In this document: one piece after another, positions 27,696 to 37,270 of the stretch
How positions within the stretch are numbered: the stretch's first letter is position 1
Layout of the letters: each line of letters opens with the position of its first letter
Origin: Acidimicrobiaceae bacterium
GTDB lineage: Bacteria > Actinomycetota > Acidimicrobiia > Acidimicrobiales > RAAP-2
Reading direction: 5' to 3'
NCBI GenBank assembly: GCA_003141095.1
Contig: PLKM01000058.1
Coordinates: forward strand, 1-64,000
Length of the DNA: 64,000 nt
Notes under the pieces: model-generated
Seen by the model: the letters and a program-made list of their open reading frames with translations, nothing else
What the model was told of the DNA's origin: nothing
Database searches by the model: none
Translations under genes and position numbers: made by a program

Positions 27696-28931
27696 ATGTC
27701 AAAAGTCGAGTTGGAGGCGCAGGGGCGCTTAGTGCGTGACGCATCCCAGGCGCTCGCCCAGGCTTCCAACGAGCAGCGGTGCGCGGTGCTGCGCCGGGTG
27801 GCCGATCGGCTCGAGGACGTTGAAGACGAACTGCTGGCCGTGAACGCCGAGGAAGTCGCCACGTACGAGGAGTCCGGTCCGGGACGGGACCGTCTCATGC
27901 TCAATTCGACCAGGGTTCGCGCGATGGCGGATGCCCTGCGCGAGATCGCCGACGCTCCCGATCCGCTCTTCGAGATCCTCGACCGCGACGTGCGTCCCAA
28001 TGGCCTGCGCGTCGAGCGCGTGCGGGTGCCCCTCGGGGTGATTGGCGTGGTGTACGAAAATCGCCCCAACGTCACGAGCGACGTGGCGGGACTCTGCGTG
28101 CGTAGTGGCAACGCCGCGTACCTGCGCGGCTCGTCGTCGGCGATGCGCACCAACAGGTTTATCGTGGCGCTGTGGAACGAGGCGCTCGCCCGCGAGGGGC
28201 TGCCCGAGCAGGGTGTCGCGCTCGTCGAGGATCCCTCCTACGAGACGGCCACGGCCTTCATGCAGATGACCGACGTCCTCGACTGCTTGATTCCCAGGGG
28301 CGGTCCGAGCCTCATCGCGGCCATGCGCGAGCACGCCCGCGTTCCCTACGTGCTCGACGGCGATGGAAACTGCCACGTGTACGTCGACGAGTTCGCCGAC
28401 CTCGTGAAGGCCGTGGCCATCGTGAAGAACGCCAAGACCTCCCGGCCCGGCGTCTGCAACGCCGCCGAGACGGTGCTGGTGCACGAGAAGGTGGCGTCCG
28501 AGTTCCTGCCGGCCCTCGCGAGCGCCATGCCCGAGGTGGAACTGCGAGCGGACGACTTGGCGATGGCGATACTGGTTGGTGCGACGCCCGCGAGCGAGCA
28601 GGACTTCCAGGACGAGTTCCTGGACCTGATCCTCGCCGTGAAGGTGGTGCGCTCGCTCGATGAGGCGGTGGCGCACGTGTCGAAGTACGGCACCGGCCAC
28701 AGCGAGGCGATCGTGAGTGAGAACGCGACCAACGCCGAGGCGTGGGTACGTCGAGTCGACGCGGCCGCCGTGCTCGTGAACGCCTCGACGCGATTCATCG
28801 ACGGCGGAGAGCTGGGACTGGGCGGCGAAGTCGGCATCTCGACCCAGAAGCTTCACGCGCGCGGTCCCATGGGGCTGCGAGAACTGACTTGCTTGAAATG
28901 GGTAGTACGAGGAGAGGGACAGATTCGATGA
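27696..28931 (+). CDS. proA: Glutamate-5-semialdehyde dehydrogenase
   Basis: VYENRPNVTSDVAGLCVRSGNAAYLRGSSSA; MQMTDVLDCLIPRGGPSLI; KTSRPGVCNAAETVLVH. Confidence 0.97.
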   Translation: MSKVELEAQGRLVRDASQALAQASNEQRCAVLRRVADRLEDVEDELLAVNAEEVATYEESGPGRDRLMLNSTRVRAMADALREIADAPDPLFEILDRDVRPNGLRVERVRVPLGVIGVVYENRPNVTSDVAGLCVRSGNAAYLRGSSSAMRTNRFIVALWNEALAREGLPEQGVALVEDPSYETATAFMQMTDVLDCLIPRGGPSLIAAMREHARVPYVLDGDGNCHVYVDEFADLVKAVAIVKNAKTSRPGVCNAAETVLVHEKVASEFLPALASAMPEVELRADDLAMAILVGATPASEQDFQDEFLDLILAVKVVRSLDEAVAHVSKYGTGHSEAIVSENATNAEAWVRRVDAAAVLVNASTRFIDGGELGLGGEVGISTQKLHARGPMGLRELTCLKWVVRGEGQIR

Positions 28932-29872
28932 GTGCACTCGATCCACGAGAGGAGTTGGCCCAGCGATTGGGGCTCTTGCACCTCCCGCCGCTGCGCTTTG
29001 ACTCGCCACGCGACGTCAGGGAGCGTCTGGCTCAACACGACTACCTGAGCGATGACTCGATCGCCTCGGTGACGTTCCTCGCCGACCGCCTGGCGAAGCC
29101 GATCCTGGTCGAGGGCCCTGCCGGGACCGGCAAGACGGCTCTCGCGAAGGCCGTCGCCGACTCGATCGGGGCCCGCCTCATTCGCCTGCAGTGTTACGAG
29201 GGGCTCGACGAGTCCAAGGCCCTCTACGAGTGGAACTACCGCAAGCAGTTGCTGCGAATCCAGGCGGGCCGGCCCGAAGGCTCCGCCGAGGAGTGGTCGC
29301 ACCTCGAAGAGGACATCTTCGCCGAGGAGTTCCTGTTGACGCGTCCGCTGCTCGAGGCGATCACCGCGACCGATCCCGTCGTTCTCCTCATCGACGAAGT
29401 GGACCGCGTGGAGTTGGAAACCGAGGCGTTGCTCCTCGAGATCTTGTCCGAGTATCAGGTATCGATTCCCGAGCTCGGCACGGTGAAAGCCCAGCAGATT
29501 CCTATGGTGTTCTTGACGTCGAACAATACCCGCGAGCTCTCCGAGGCCCTCAAGCGTCGATGCCTGTACCTCTACGTGGGCTATCCCGACGTGGAGCGCG
29601 AGCGCGACATCATCCTCTCGCGGGTTCCTGGAATCTCCACGGCGCTCGCCGAGCAGATCGCCCAGGTCGTTCGTTCGCTTCGCATGCTCGATCTGAAGAA
29701 GGCGCCGTCGGTGTCCGAGACGCTCGACTGGGCGCGCACGCTCGTGGTACTCGGTCGCGAGGAGATCGGCGAGGCCGATGCGACGGCGACGCTGCACATC
29801 TTGTTGAAGTATCAGTCCGACATCGAGCGAGCCACCAAGGAACTTCTCGGTCGCTCGAAGCCCGTTGCTTAA
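28928..29872 (+). CDS. MoxR-type AAA+ ATPase
   Basis: VEGPAGTGKTALAKAVA; PVVLLIDEVDRVE; ATGA overlap with proA. Confidence 0.92.
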   Translation: MSALDPREELAQRLGLLHLPPLRFDSPRDVRERLAQHDYLSDDSIASVTFLADRLAKPILVEGPAGTGKTALAKAVADSIGARLIRLQCYEGLDESKALYEWNYRKQLLRIQAGRPEGSAEEWSHLEEDIFAEEFLLTRPLLEAITATDPVVLLIDEVDRVELETEALLLEILSEYQVSIPELGTVKAQQIPMVFLTSNNTRELSEALKRRCLYLYVGYPDVERERDIILSRVPGISTALAEQIAQVVRSLRMLDLKKAPSVSETLDWARTLVVLGREEIGEADATATLHILLKYQSDIERATKELLGRSKPVA

Positions 29873-31310
29873 CCTCCTCGGCGACTTCATCGGCGAGCTT
29901 CGCGCCGCCGGGATCCCGGTGTCGATGAGCGAGCACGTGGACTCGGCGCGCGCAATGGAGGCCATTGACCTGAGCGACCGTTCCCTCGTCAAGAACTCAT
30001 TGGCGGCGACGCTCGTGAAGGACGGCGACCATATGCCCGTCTTCAACACGGCCTTCGAGGTGTTCTTCGCGAATCGATCGCTCGCCAGCGTGGAGGAAAT
30101 GCTCAACGCAGAAGACGAGGACAGCGACGAGATGACGCGCGAGGGCGCGGCGGGCGCGTCGGGCCCGGGCCAGTCGCGTGGCGAAGGTGGAGGGGCGTCC
30201 TCGTCGATGTCGGCCCAGGAACTCGCCGATCTGCTCTTTCGCGCCCTGCGCGACGGAAACCGCGAGGCGCTGCGCCAGGCGGCGAACGAGGCCGTCACCC
30301 GATACGCCGGCATGGAACCCGGCCGCCCGGTGGGTGGGACCTACTATCTCTATCGAACGCTTCGTAACCTCGAACTCGACAAGCTGGAGGAGCGTCTCAG
30401 CCAGGTGTCGCTGGCCCCGGGGGAGTCTGAGGACGTCCTCGTCCAGCGACTCGCCCGTGATGAGGCCCGCGCGCGCGTCGAAATGCTGAAGGCCGAGATT
30501 GAACGCGAGATCCGCGAGCGCCTCGTCGACGATCGCGGCGCCCAGGCGCTGGCGAAGTCCGTTCGAAAGCCGCTGCCCGAAGACCTTGACGTCATGCACG
30601 CCAACCGCGACGAGATGGCCCAGCTCGAGCGGGCCCTGCGCCCGCTCAGCAGAAAGCTGGCGGTGCGGCTGGCGCGTCGCAGGCGCCGTCGTCACCGGGG
30701 ACCCATTGACCTGCGCCACACTGTTCGTCGAAGCCTCTCGACCGGCGGTGTGCCCATTGACCTGCGCTTCAAGCCGCCGAGGCCCGCGAAGCCCGAGATC
30801 ATCGTCATCGCCGACATCTCGGGCTCGGTCGCCTCGTTCGCGCGCTTCACCCTGCACCTCGTGCACGCCATCAGCTCGCAGTTCTCCAAGGTCCGTAGCT
30901 TTGTCTTCGTCGACGGCCTGGACGAGGTGAGCCGGCTCTTCGAAGGAGTGGATGATCCCTCCGAGGCCGTGGCGCGAATCAACGCCGAGGCCGACGTCAT
31001 TGCCTTCGACGGTCACTCGGACTACGGCCGGGCATTTCTCACGTTCCACGAGCGCTTCGCCGATCAGATCACGAAACGCTCGACGATCCTCATTCTCGGT
31101 GACGCCCGCAACAACTACCACCAGGCGCACGCCGAGGTCATAGCGGACCTGAAGTACCGGGCCAGGGCCGTCTACTGGCTCAACCCCGAGCCCACGAGCT
31201 ACTGGGACAGTGGCGACTCGATCGTGAGCCAGTACGCGCCCTACTGCGACAAGGTGATCGAGTGTCGGACGCTTCGCCAACTCGAAGCCTTCGTGGGAGA
31301 GCTGGCGTGA
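29865..31310 (+). CDS. VWA domain-containing protein (CoxE-like)
   Basis: MIDAS DISGSVASF; follows MoxR ATPase with overlap; TTG start. Confidence 0.9.
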   Translation: MLNLLGDFIGELRAAGIPVSMSEHVDSARAMEAIDLSDRSLVKNSLAATLVKDGDHMPVFNTAFEVFFANRSLASVEEMLNAEDEDSDEMTREGAAGASGPGQSRGEGGGASSSMSAQELADLLFRALRDGNREALRQAANEAVTRYAGMEPGRPVGGTYYLYRTLRNLELDKLEERLSQVSLAPGESEDVLVQRLARDEARARVEMLKAEIEREIRERLVDDRGAQALAKSVRKPLPEDLDVMHANRDEMAQLERALRPLSRKLAVRLARRRRRRHRGPIDLRHTVRRSLSTGGVPIDLRFKPPRPAKPEIIVIADISGSVASFARFTLHLVHAISSQFSKVRSFVFVDGLDEVSRLFEGVDDPSEAVARINAEADVIAFDGHSDYGRAFLTFHERFADQITKRSTILILGDARNNYHQAHAEVIADLKYRARAVYWLNPEPTSYWDSGDSIVSQYAPYCDKVIECRTLRQLEAFVGELA

Positions 31311-31990
31311 TGCGGACGGTCGAACCGCCCGAAGGTTTTCGCACCCGCGGATCCGAGCCGAGGGGGACACGCATCGTGCTTGTTCGTCACGGCGAGGCGT
31401 ACTGCAACGCCAACGGCGTGGTGGGGGGACCGCTCGGCTGTGGTGGGCTTACCGAGTTGGGCGAGGCCCAGGCTCGGTCTCTGCGCGACCGGCTCGTACG
31501 CAGCCGCGAATTTGACGACGCCGTGGCCCTCTATACGTCGGTGCTGCCGCGCGCGATCCAGACCGCGCAGATCATCAGCCCCGGCCTTCCCTCACGCCTG
31601 ACGGCGATTGCGGACTGCGAGCTCTGCGAGCTGCACCCCGGCGAGGCGGACGGTCTTTCCTGGGGTGAGATGATTGCGACGTTTGGCGCCCCGGACTGGG
31701 ACAAGGATCCGGGCCAACCAATCGCCCCGGGTGGCGAATCGTGGTTGGAGTTCTACGATCGATGCGCGAACGCGCTCTTCTCAATCGTGGCGCGTCACCC
31801 CGGCGAACGGGTCGTGCTGGTCGTACACGGCGGCGTGATCGAGCAAGCGATGAAGATTGTCAATCGTCGCGAGGCCTCGGTTCGCCTGCGCCTGCTGACC
31901 GAGAACTGCTCGATGACCGAAATCGAGTTCGACGGCGAGCGGCGACGCCTTCTTCGCTACAACGACCGCGCGCCGTTAGCCGCGGAGTAG
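31310..31990 (+). CDS. Histidine phosphatase family protein
   Basis: [28 protein letters not shown]. Confidence 0.9.
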   Translation: MRTVEPPEGFRTRGSEPRGTRIVLVRHGEAYCNANGVVGGPLGCGGLTELGEAQARSLRDRLVRSREFDDAVALYTSVLPRAIQTAQIISPGLPSRLTAIADCELCELHPGEADGLSWGEMIATFGAPDWDKDPGQPIAPGGESWLEFYDRCANALFSIVARHPGERVVLVVHGGVIEQAMKIVNRREASVRLRLLTENCSMTEIEFDGERRRLLRYNDRAPLAAE

Positions 31991-33339
31991 CCCTGCAAGA
32001 ACTCGGCGACGTTAAAGGCCATGTCGAGGCTCTGGGTGGCGTTCAGACGCGGATCGCATATCGACGTGTAGTTGGTGTCGAGGTCGCCTTCGAGCACCCG
32101 CGATCCGCCCCCGAGGCACTCGGTGACGTTGTCGCCGGTCAGCTCCACGTGCAGCCCGCCGGGCCACGTTCCGAGCGACTGGTGGACCGCGAAGAACTGG
32201 GAGACTTCGGACAGAATATCGTCAAAGCGGCGCGTCTTCTGCCCACCCGACGCGACGAAGGTGTTGCCGTGCATGGGGTCGCACGCCCACACCACATCGC
32301 GCCCCTCTTCGCGCAGCGCGCTCACGAGTGGCGGGAGCACCTGGTTGATGCGGTCTCGACCCAGTCGTGCGATCAGGGTGAGTCGACCGGGAACATTTTC
32401 AGGATTGAGAACGTCGACGAGACGCAGGAGCTCTTCAACCCCGAGACTGGGGCCCACCTTCAGTCCCAACGGGTTCGAGACGCCGCGCAGGAATTCGACG
32501 TGCGCGCCGTCCAGTTGGCGGGTGCGATCGCCAATCCAGAGCATGTGCGCCGAGCAGTCGTACCAGTCGCCCGTGAGTGAGTCCCGTCGGGTGAGGGCCT
32601 GTTCGTAGGGGAGAATCAACGCTTCGTGGCTCGTGTAGAAGTCGACGCCCTGCAGCGCCCCGTCGTCGTGCAGGTCAATGCCGCACGCCTTCATGAAGTG
32701 CAGCGCTCGTTCGATGTCGTCCGCGATCACTTCGTAGCGCTTGCCCTCCAGTGAGTTCGAGACGAACTCCTGATTCCACGCGTGCACGCGCGAGAGAGCG
32801 GCGAACCCGCCCGTAGTGAATGCGCGAAGAAGATTCAGTGTCGCGACGCTCTGGTGGTAGGCGGCGAGCAGGCGCTCAGGGTTCGGGCGGCGCGATTCGA
32901 CGTCAAACTTCTCGTCGTTGACGATGTGACCGCGAAAGGAGTCGAGACGCACGCCCTCTTGTTCTTCGTAGTCGTCAGAACGTGGCTTCGCGAACTGACC
33001 GGCAATCCGTCCGACCTTGATCACCGGCACTCCGGCCCCGTAGGTGAGTGCGACGGCCATCTGCAAGATGACCTTCAGCTTGTCGCGAATGGAGTCGGCC
33101 GAGCCCTCGTTGAATGACTCGGCGCAGTCGCCCGCCTGAAGTAGAAACGCCTTGCCCTGGGTGACGAGGGCGAGATGGTCCTGCAGGCGCCGGGCCTCTC
33201 CGGCGAAGACCAACGGCGGCTTGGTCGCGAGCTCGACCTCGACCCGCGACAGGTGCTCAGCGTCAGGCCACGTGGGGCTTTGGGCGATCGCGCGCGATCG
33301 CCACGAGGTTAGATTCCAGTCATTCGCGGGCAGTGCCAT
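31957..33339 (-). CDS. Class II 3-deoxy-7-phosphoheptulonate synthase
   Basis: [44 protein letters not shown] at 33339 ([13 protein letters not shown]). Confidence 0.96.
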   Translation of the reverse strand: MALPANDWNLTSWRSRAIAQSPTWPDAEHLSRVEVELATKPPLVFAGEARRLQDHLALVTQGKAFLLQAGDCAESFNEGSADSIRDKLKVILQMAVALTYGAGVPVIKVGRIAGQFAKPRSDDYEEQEGVRLDSFRGHIVNDEKFDVESRRPNPERLLAAYHQSVATLNLLRAFTTGGFAALSRVHAWNQEFVSNSLEGKRYEVIADDIERALHFMKACGIDLHDDGALQGVDFYTSHEALILPYEQALTRRDSLTGDWYDCSAHMLWIGDRTRQLDGAHVEFLRGVSNPLGLKVGPSLGVEELLRLVDVLNPENVPGRLTLIARLGRDRINQVLPPLVSALREEGRDVVWACDPMHGNTFVASGGQKTRRFDDILSEVSQFFAVHQSLGTWPGGLHVELTGDNVTECLGGGSRVLEGDLDTNYTSICDPRLNATQSLDMAFNVAEFLQGYSAANGARSL

Positions 33340-33345
33340 GGTCCA

Positions 33346-33351
33346 AGCGTA
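33346..33351 (-). promoter_or_regulatory. -10-like TACGCT, 6 nt before DAHP synthase ATG
   Basis: Minus strand TACGCT-TGGACC-ATG. Confidence 0.55.
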
Positions 33352-33383
33352 GGGGCTGAAAGTGCCGCGAGGCAATCGCGCTC

Positions 33384-33389
33384 TAGGCT
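33384..33389 (+). promoter_or_regulatory. -10-like TAGGCT, 6 nt before nadD GTG
   Basis: TAGGCT-CTGAGC-GTG. Confidence 0.55.
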
Positions 33390-33395
33390 CTGAGC

Positions 33396-33965
33396 GTGAC
33401 AGCCAGGCGCCTTGGTCTCTTCGGGGGCACCTTCGACCCGCCGCACTTTGGCCACGTCGCTGCGCTCAAGGCTGCGGCTGGAACTAATCGTTTCGACGTG
33501 ATCGAGGTGACGGTCGCGGGTGACCCTTATCAAAAGAGCGCCATGGGCTTGGTCCATCCCGCGGCGCTGCGCCTCGCGATGGCGCAAGCGGCGTTTGGCG
33601 GACTCGATCTCGTGCGGGTGTCTGACCGCGAAATTCGACGCCAAGGCCCTTCGTACACAATCGACACCGTGCGCGAGTTGCTGGGCGATGTCGACAGCGT
33701 TGACCTCATTGTCGGAGCGGACCTCGCCGCACAGATTGACGCGTGGCGCGATTCTGACGCGCTGCGCACTTTGGTTCGCGTGGGCGTGGTGCCGCGCCCG
33801 GGCGGAGCCATGGTGTTGCCCGAGGGTTGGGACAGTTACGAAATAGAGATGGATCCGGTGGATCTATCGAGCACGTTTATCCGCAAGATTCCGTACGGGC
33901 CTGAGAATCTTAGGGATTTCGTCCCGGAGTCAGTAATTCCCCTGTACGAAAGTTTCCAGGACTAG
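33396..33965 (+). CDS. nadD: Nicotinate-nucleotide adenylyltransferase
   Basis: [37 protein letters not shown]. Confidence 0.96.
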   Translation: MTARRLGLFGGTFDPPHFGHVAALKAAAGTNRFDVIEVTVAGDPYQKSAMGLVHPAALRLAMAQAAFGGLDLVRVSDREIRRQGPSYTIDTVRELLGDVDSVDLIVGADLAAQIDAWRDSDALRTLVRVGVVPRPGGAMVLPEGWDSYEIEMDPVDLSSTFIRKIPYGPENLRDFVPESVIPLYESFQD

Positions 33966-33977
33966 AGTTGGAAACCA

Positions 33978-34157
33978 ATGGCGGTTCGAAACTTCGACCT
34001 GACCGAACCGAAGTCTTCGCGACTGCTGGTTTTGGAGTCGGCGCCCACAAGGCGTCAGGATCTGCGACGCTCGAAGCGACGCTGCGCCATCATCGGAATT
34101 TTTTGCTTAGCGGCGCCCTTCGCGGCGGCGCTCGTCGTGCTCGGAGTGGCCCACTGA
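33978..34157 (+). CDS. 59-aa single-pass membrane protein (sub-threshold ORF)
   Basis: MAVRNFDLTEPKSSRLLVLESAPTRRQDLRRSKRRCAIIGIFCLAAPFAAALVVLGVAH*; basic cytoplasmic side plus one hydrophobic helix; fills the nadD-rsfS gap. Confidence 0.6.
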   Translation: MAVRNFDLTEPKSSRLLVLESAPTRRQDLRRSKRRCAIIGIFCLAAPFAAALVVLGVAH

Positions 34158-34165
34158 GTGAGTCT

Positions 34166-34555
34166 GTGAACAGCGGCGAGATCATTCGCGGCTCCTACAT
34201 CCCATTTGTCGCCGATCTCGTCGACGCCGCCCTGCGCGCAGCCGACGAGAAGTTGGGCCACGACAGCGTCGTGCTCGACCTTCGTGAATTTGTTGATTCG
34301 TTCGACGCGCTCGTGCTGTCATCGGGACGCAACGACCGTCAAGTTCGTGCCATTGCTGAAGAGATCGAACGACTGGTCGACCTCGCGCTGGGGGTCAAGC
34401 CTCAGCACGTCGAGGGATGGGCCGCGGGGGAGTGGATTGCGCTGGACTACGGTGACGTGATCGTGCACGTCTTTGACGAAGCGGCCCGCGACTACTACGA
34501 CCTCGAACACCTTTGGAGTGCCGCGCCGGCTTTTCGGCCCGAACGCCTTCGTTAG
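34166..34555 (+). CDS. rsfS: Ribosome silencing factor
   Basis: DSVVLDLREFVDSFDALVLSSGRNDRQVRAIAEEIE...EGWAAGEWIALDYGDVIVHVFDEAARDYYDLEHLW; start placed at GTG 34166. Confidence 0.92.
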   Translation: MNSGEIIRGSYIPFVADLVDAALRAADEKLGHDSVVLDLREFVDSFDALVLSSGRNDRQVRAIAEEIERLVDLALGVKPQHVEGWAAGEWIALDYGDVIVHVFDEAARDYYDLEHLWSAAPAFRPERLR

Positions 34556-35133
34556 TGGTTGAGAAGGCTGGAGAAGTCGTTCGCGGTCACTAGTTCGGAC
34601 GTGCGACCGTCGGGGAGGAGCGTCTCTTGCAGGACCCCCGCGACCGAAATCTGAACCCCGGTCGTAGCGCCGACGCCCGGGGCCTGGGCGGTGAGCACGA
34701 GCTGGCCAACCGCCAAGACCTGGCGACTGCGCGAGAGTGACGAGAGCGGTGTGGCGATATCGATGTAGCCGATCTTGTCCTTCACCACGGCGTCGACGAT
34801 CACGAAGTTCTTCGGCAGGTCGCTGGTGTAGCCAGCGAAGGTTTCGATACTGGTCGGCCCGAGGATCAGTTCGCGCAGCACCGACAGGAGCGTGGGCGGC
34901 GACGGAACGATTCGACTCGTCGCCGCGAGGTGCCCCGTCGCGTCGACGATGTAGACGGCCTGGGTGACGAATCTGACTCGACCATTGTTGGTGCCGGGAA
35001 TGGTCTGACCGAGTAGCCCGAATGGGATCTTCTTGGTGACGATCGTCGGGCTGTTGGCGGTGGGCACCAGCGTGCATCCGGCGAGCAGGACCGCGCCGAG
35101 CATCAGGAGCAGAAGTGCGTTCAGCCTCTTCAT
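34552..35133 (-). CDS. lpqB: GerMN-domain lipoprotein, LpqB-like (short form)
   Basis: Lipobox LLAGC; GerMN-like domain; in mtrA-mtrB-lpqB order. Confidence 0.75.
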   Translation of the reverse strand: MKRLNALLLLMLGAVLLAGCTLVPTANSPTIVTKKIPFGLLGQTIPGTNNGRVRFVTQAVYIVDATGHLAATSRIVPSPPTLLSVLRELILGPTSIETFAGYTSDLPKNFVIVDAVVKDKIGYIDIATPLSSLSRSRQVLAVGQLVLTAQAPGVGATTGVQISVAGVLQETLLPDGRTSELVTANDFSSLLNH

Positions 35134-36521
35134 GCGTGGGCCGCCGCGATGAGAGGGAGAAGGATCTGAAAGCGGGCGCCGCCTTCGGGGCTCTCGGTCA
35201 CCGAAATCGTCCCGCCGAACGCCTGGACGTGATCGCGCACGAGTGCGAGTCCGAGTCCGGTGCCGCGCGCGATGCCGCGGTCGTTCGCGGCGCGACCACG
35301 AAAGAATCGATTGAAGACCTGTTCTCGTTCTTCGAGGGCGACGCCCTCCCCGGCGTCATCGATGTTGATCGCGAGCAGACCGTCTTGGTGGGTGATGCGC
35401 ACGGCGACGGCACCGTCAGCGTAACGGTGGGCGTTGTCGATGAGATTGGTGATCACGCGCTCGAAGCGGCGCCGGTCGACGCGCACCCACGGCTGTTCCA
35501 CGCCCTCGGCGACTTCGACGGAAGGTTCTTGGATGCCGTGGCGTCGAGCGCCTGAGCGCACGGACTGACGCACGAGCTCGAGGGCGGGGACGGTCTCCAT
35601 GACGAGCTGGGATGCCCCGGCGTCGCTGCGGGCCATTTCCAAGAGGTCCTCGACGAGCGCCTGGAAGATCGAGAGGTCTGCTTGGAGCAGATCGAGGCTC
35701 TCCTGGCCCGCGGGGGAGAGCTCGTCACGGTGTTGCTCGAGCACCGAAGCGGTCGTGGCGAGCGTCGTGAGCGGGGATCGCAGCTCGTGGCTGACGTCGC
35801 TCGCGAAGCGCGCGTCCCTCTCGAGACGTTCGACGAGTTGGCTCACCATGGCGTTGAAAGATTCGGTGAGCTGCTGGACTTCTTCGTCGGCTCGCGTGAC
35901 GACCAGACGGGTCGAGAGCTTGCCCTGGGCAATCAGGGCCGCGGCTTGGGAGACCTCCACGAGCGGACGAACGGCCCGACGGGTCACCCAAAGTCCACCA
36001 GAGATGCCAATGAGCGACGTCAACAGTGCCCCGACACCCATCAACTGCAGTAGTACGCGAAGGTTGTTCTCGAGATTGGCCAACTGGAAGATCTCGAAGA
36101 CCTGGGTCTCCACCGCCGGAATCGGCACGCCGACCACGAAGATGATCCGGTGGTCAACGTTCATGGTCTGTTCGGTGATCTTGCCGTTGTCGACCGAGGT
36201 GATGATCGCCGTCGATACGTCACCGGTGGTGGCACCGGGGCTTTCCGACAGCCATTGGTGATGGGTTTGGACGAGCACATTGGATGACGTGGCGTGTTGG
36301 ATCGAATTCAAGAGGCTGTCCAAATCAGGCGGCGACGTGTACAGCGTGCTTCGAATGAGCGCAGCGTTGAGGTAGCTCTGGCGAAGGTCGGTCTGCTGTT
36401 GATTTTTGATGAGCACGTGGCGCACGCCCAGGTACGTCACCGAGGCGAACATCGAGCTGAGGATTAAGGCCCCGAGTCCGAAGGTGACGAGCAGGCGAAG
36501 CCGAAGGCTCCGTAGGTGCAT
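35130..36521 (-). CDS. mtrB: Sensor histidine kinase, MtrB-like
   Basis: HAMP, H box FASDVSHELRSPLTTLA, N box ERVITNLIDNAHRYA, G box GTGLGLALVRDHV. Confidence 0.9.
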   Translation of the reverse strand: MHLRSLRLRLLVTFGLGALILSSMFASVTYLGVRHVLIKNQQQTDLRQSYLNAALIRSTLYTSPPDLDSLLNSIQHATSSNVLVQTHHQWLSESPGATTGDVSTAIITSVDNGKITEQTMNVDHRIIFVVGVPIPAVETQVFEIFQLANLENNLRVLLQLMGVGALLTSLIGISGGLWVTRRAVRPLVEVSQAAALIAQGKLSTRLVVTRADEEVQQLTESFNAMVSQLVERLERDARFASDVSHELRSPLTTLATTASVLEQHRDELSPAGQESLDLLQADLSIFQALVEDLLEMARSDAGASQLVMETVPALELVRQSVRSGARRHGIQEPSVEVAEGVEQPWVRVDRRRFERVITNLIDNAHRYADGAVAVRITHQDGLLAINIDDAGEGVALEEREQVFNRFFRGRAANDRGIARGTGLGLALVRDHVQAFGGTISVTESPEGGARFQILLPLIAAAHA

Positions 36522-37195
36522 CAGTGAACCAACTTGTATCCGGCGCCTCGAACGGTGATGAGATACGTGGGATTCGCCGGGTCGGGTTCGATCTTCGTGC
36601 GAAGACGTCGGATGTGCACGTCGACCAGGCGGCTGTCGCCGAAGTAGTCGTAGCCCCAGACGCGTTCGAGAAGATCTTCGCGTGACAAGACCTTGCCGTT
36701 CGTGGAGGCGAGGTCGGTCAGTAGACGAAACTCGGTCGAGGTGAGGTGTAGTTCAGCACCGTTGCCGTGGCGAACCACGCCTTCGTCGGGAACGACGTGG
36801 AGATCACCGAGGGTGAAGGCGTTGGTGCTCTTCTCGGGTCGTCGACGAAGGTGGGCCTTCACGCGCGCGAGCAGCTCTTCGGGTACGAAGGGCTTGGTGA
36901 CGTAGTCGTCAGCTCCCGACTCGAGGCCGAGCACCACGTCGGCGGTTTCGTCGCGGGCCGACACGATCACGATGGGCACATCACTCGAGTTGCGCAGGGC
37001 CTGACAGGCCGCGAATCCGGTCATACCGGGCAGCATGATGTCGATGATGGCGACGTCAGAAGCCATTCGATCAAAAAGGGCGACGCCCGCCTCTCCAGTG
37101 GACGCGTCGTCAACGTCGAAGCCTTGACCTTCGAACATGAGTCGCAGGGCAGTGCGAATGTGGTCGTCGTCTTCAACGATCAAAATCCGAGGCAC
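36521..37195 (-). CDS. mtrA: OmpR-family response regulator, MtrA-like
   Basis: Receiver domain VAIIDIMLPGMTG, K in YVTKPF; winged helix LVDVHIRRLRTKIEPDPANPTYLITVRGAGYKL; GTG start. Confidence 0.93.
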   Translation of the reverse strand: MPRILIVEDDDHIRTALRLMFEGQGFDVDDASTGEAGVALFDRMASDVAIIDIMLPGMTGFAACQALRNSSDVPIVIVSARDETADVVLGLESGADDYVTKPFVPEELLARVKAHLRRRPEKSTNAFTLGDLHVVPDEGVVRHGNGAELHLTSTEFRLLTDLASTNGKVLSREDLLERVWGYDYFGDSRLVDVHIRRLRTKIEPDPANPTYLITVRGAGYKLVH

Positions 37196-37258
37196 GCGGT
37201 CTCCTTTGAGAGTTGGACTAAGACTAGTGAGGTCGCGCCGGCTCGCCGGCGTCGTTAG

Positions 37259-37264
37259 TAGCCT
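37259..37264 (+). promoter_or_regulatory. -10-like TAGCCT, 6 nt before xerC GTG
   Basis: TAGCCT-TGGTGC-GTG. Confidence 0.5.
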
Positions 37265-37270
37265 TGGTGC

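Noticed and set aside
29997-31370. 457-aa minus-strand ORF opposite the VWA gene (and similar long minus ORFs at 28853-30313, 48442-49905, 55295-56563)
   Set aside because: Antisense shadow ORFs of well-supported genes, low-complexity composition, no motifs
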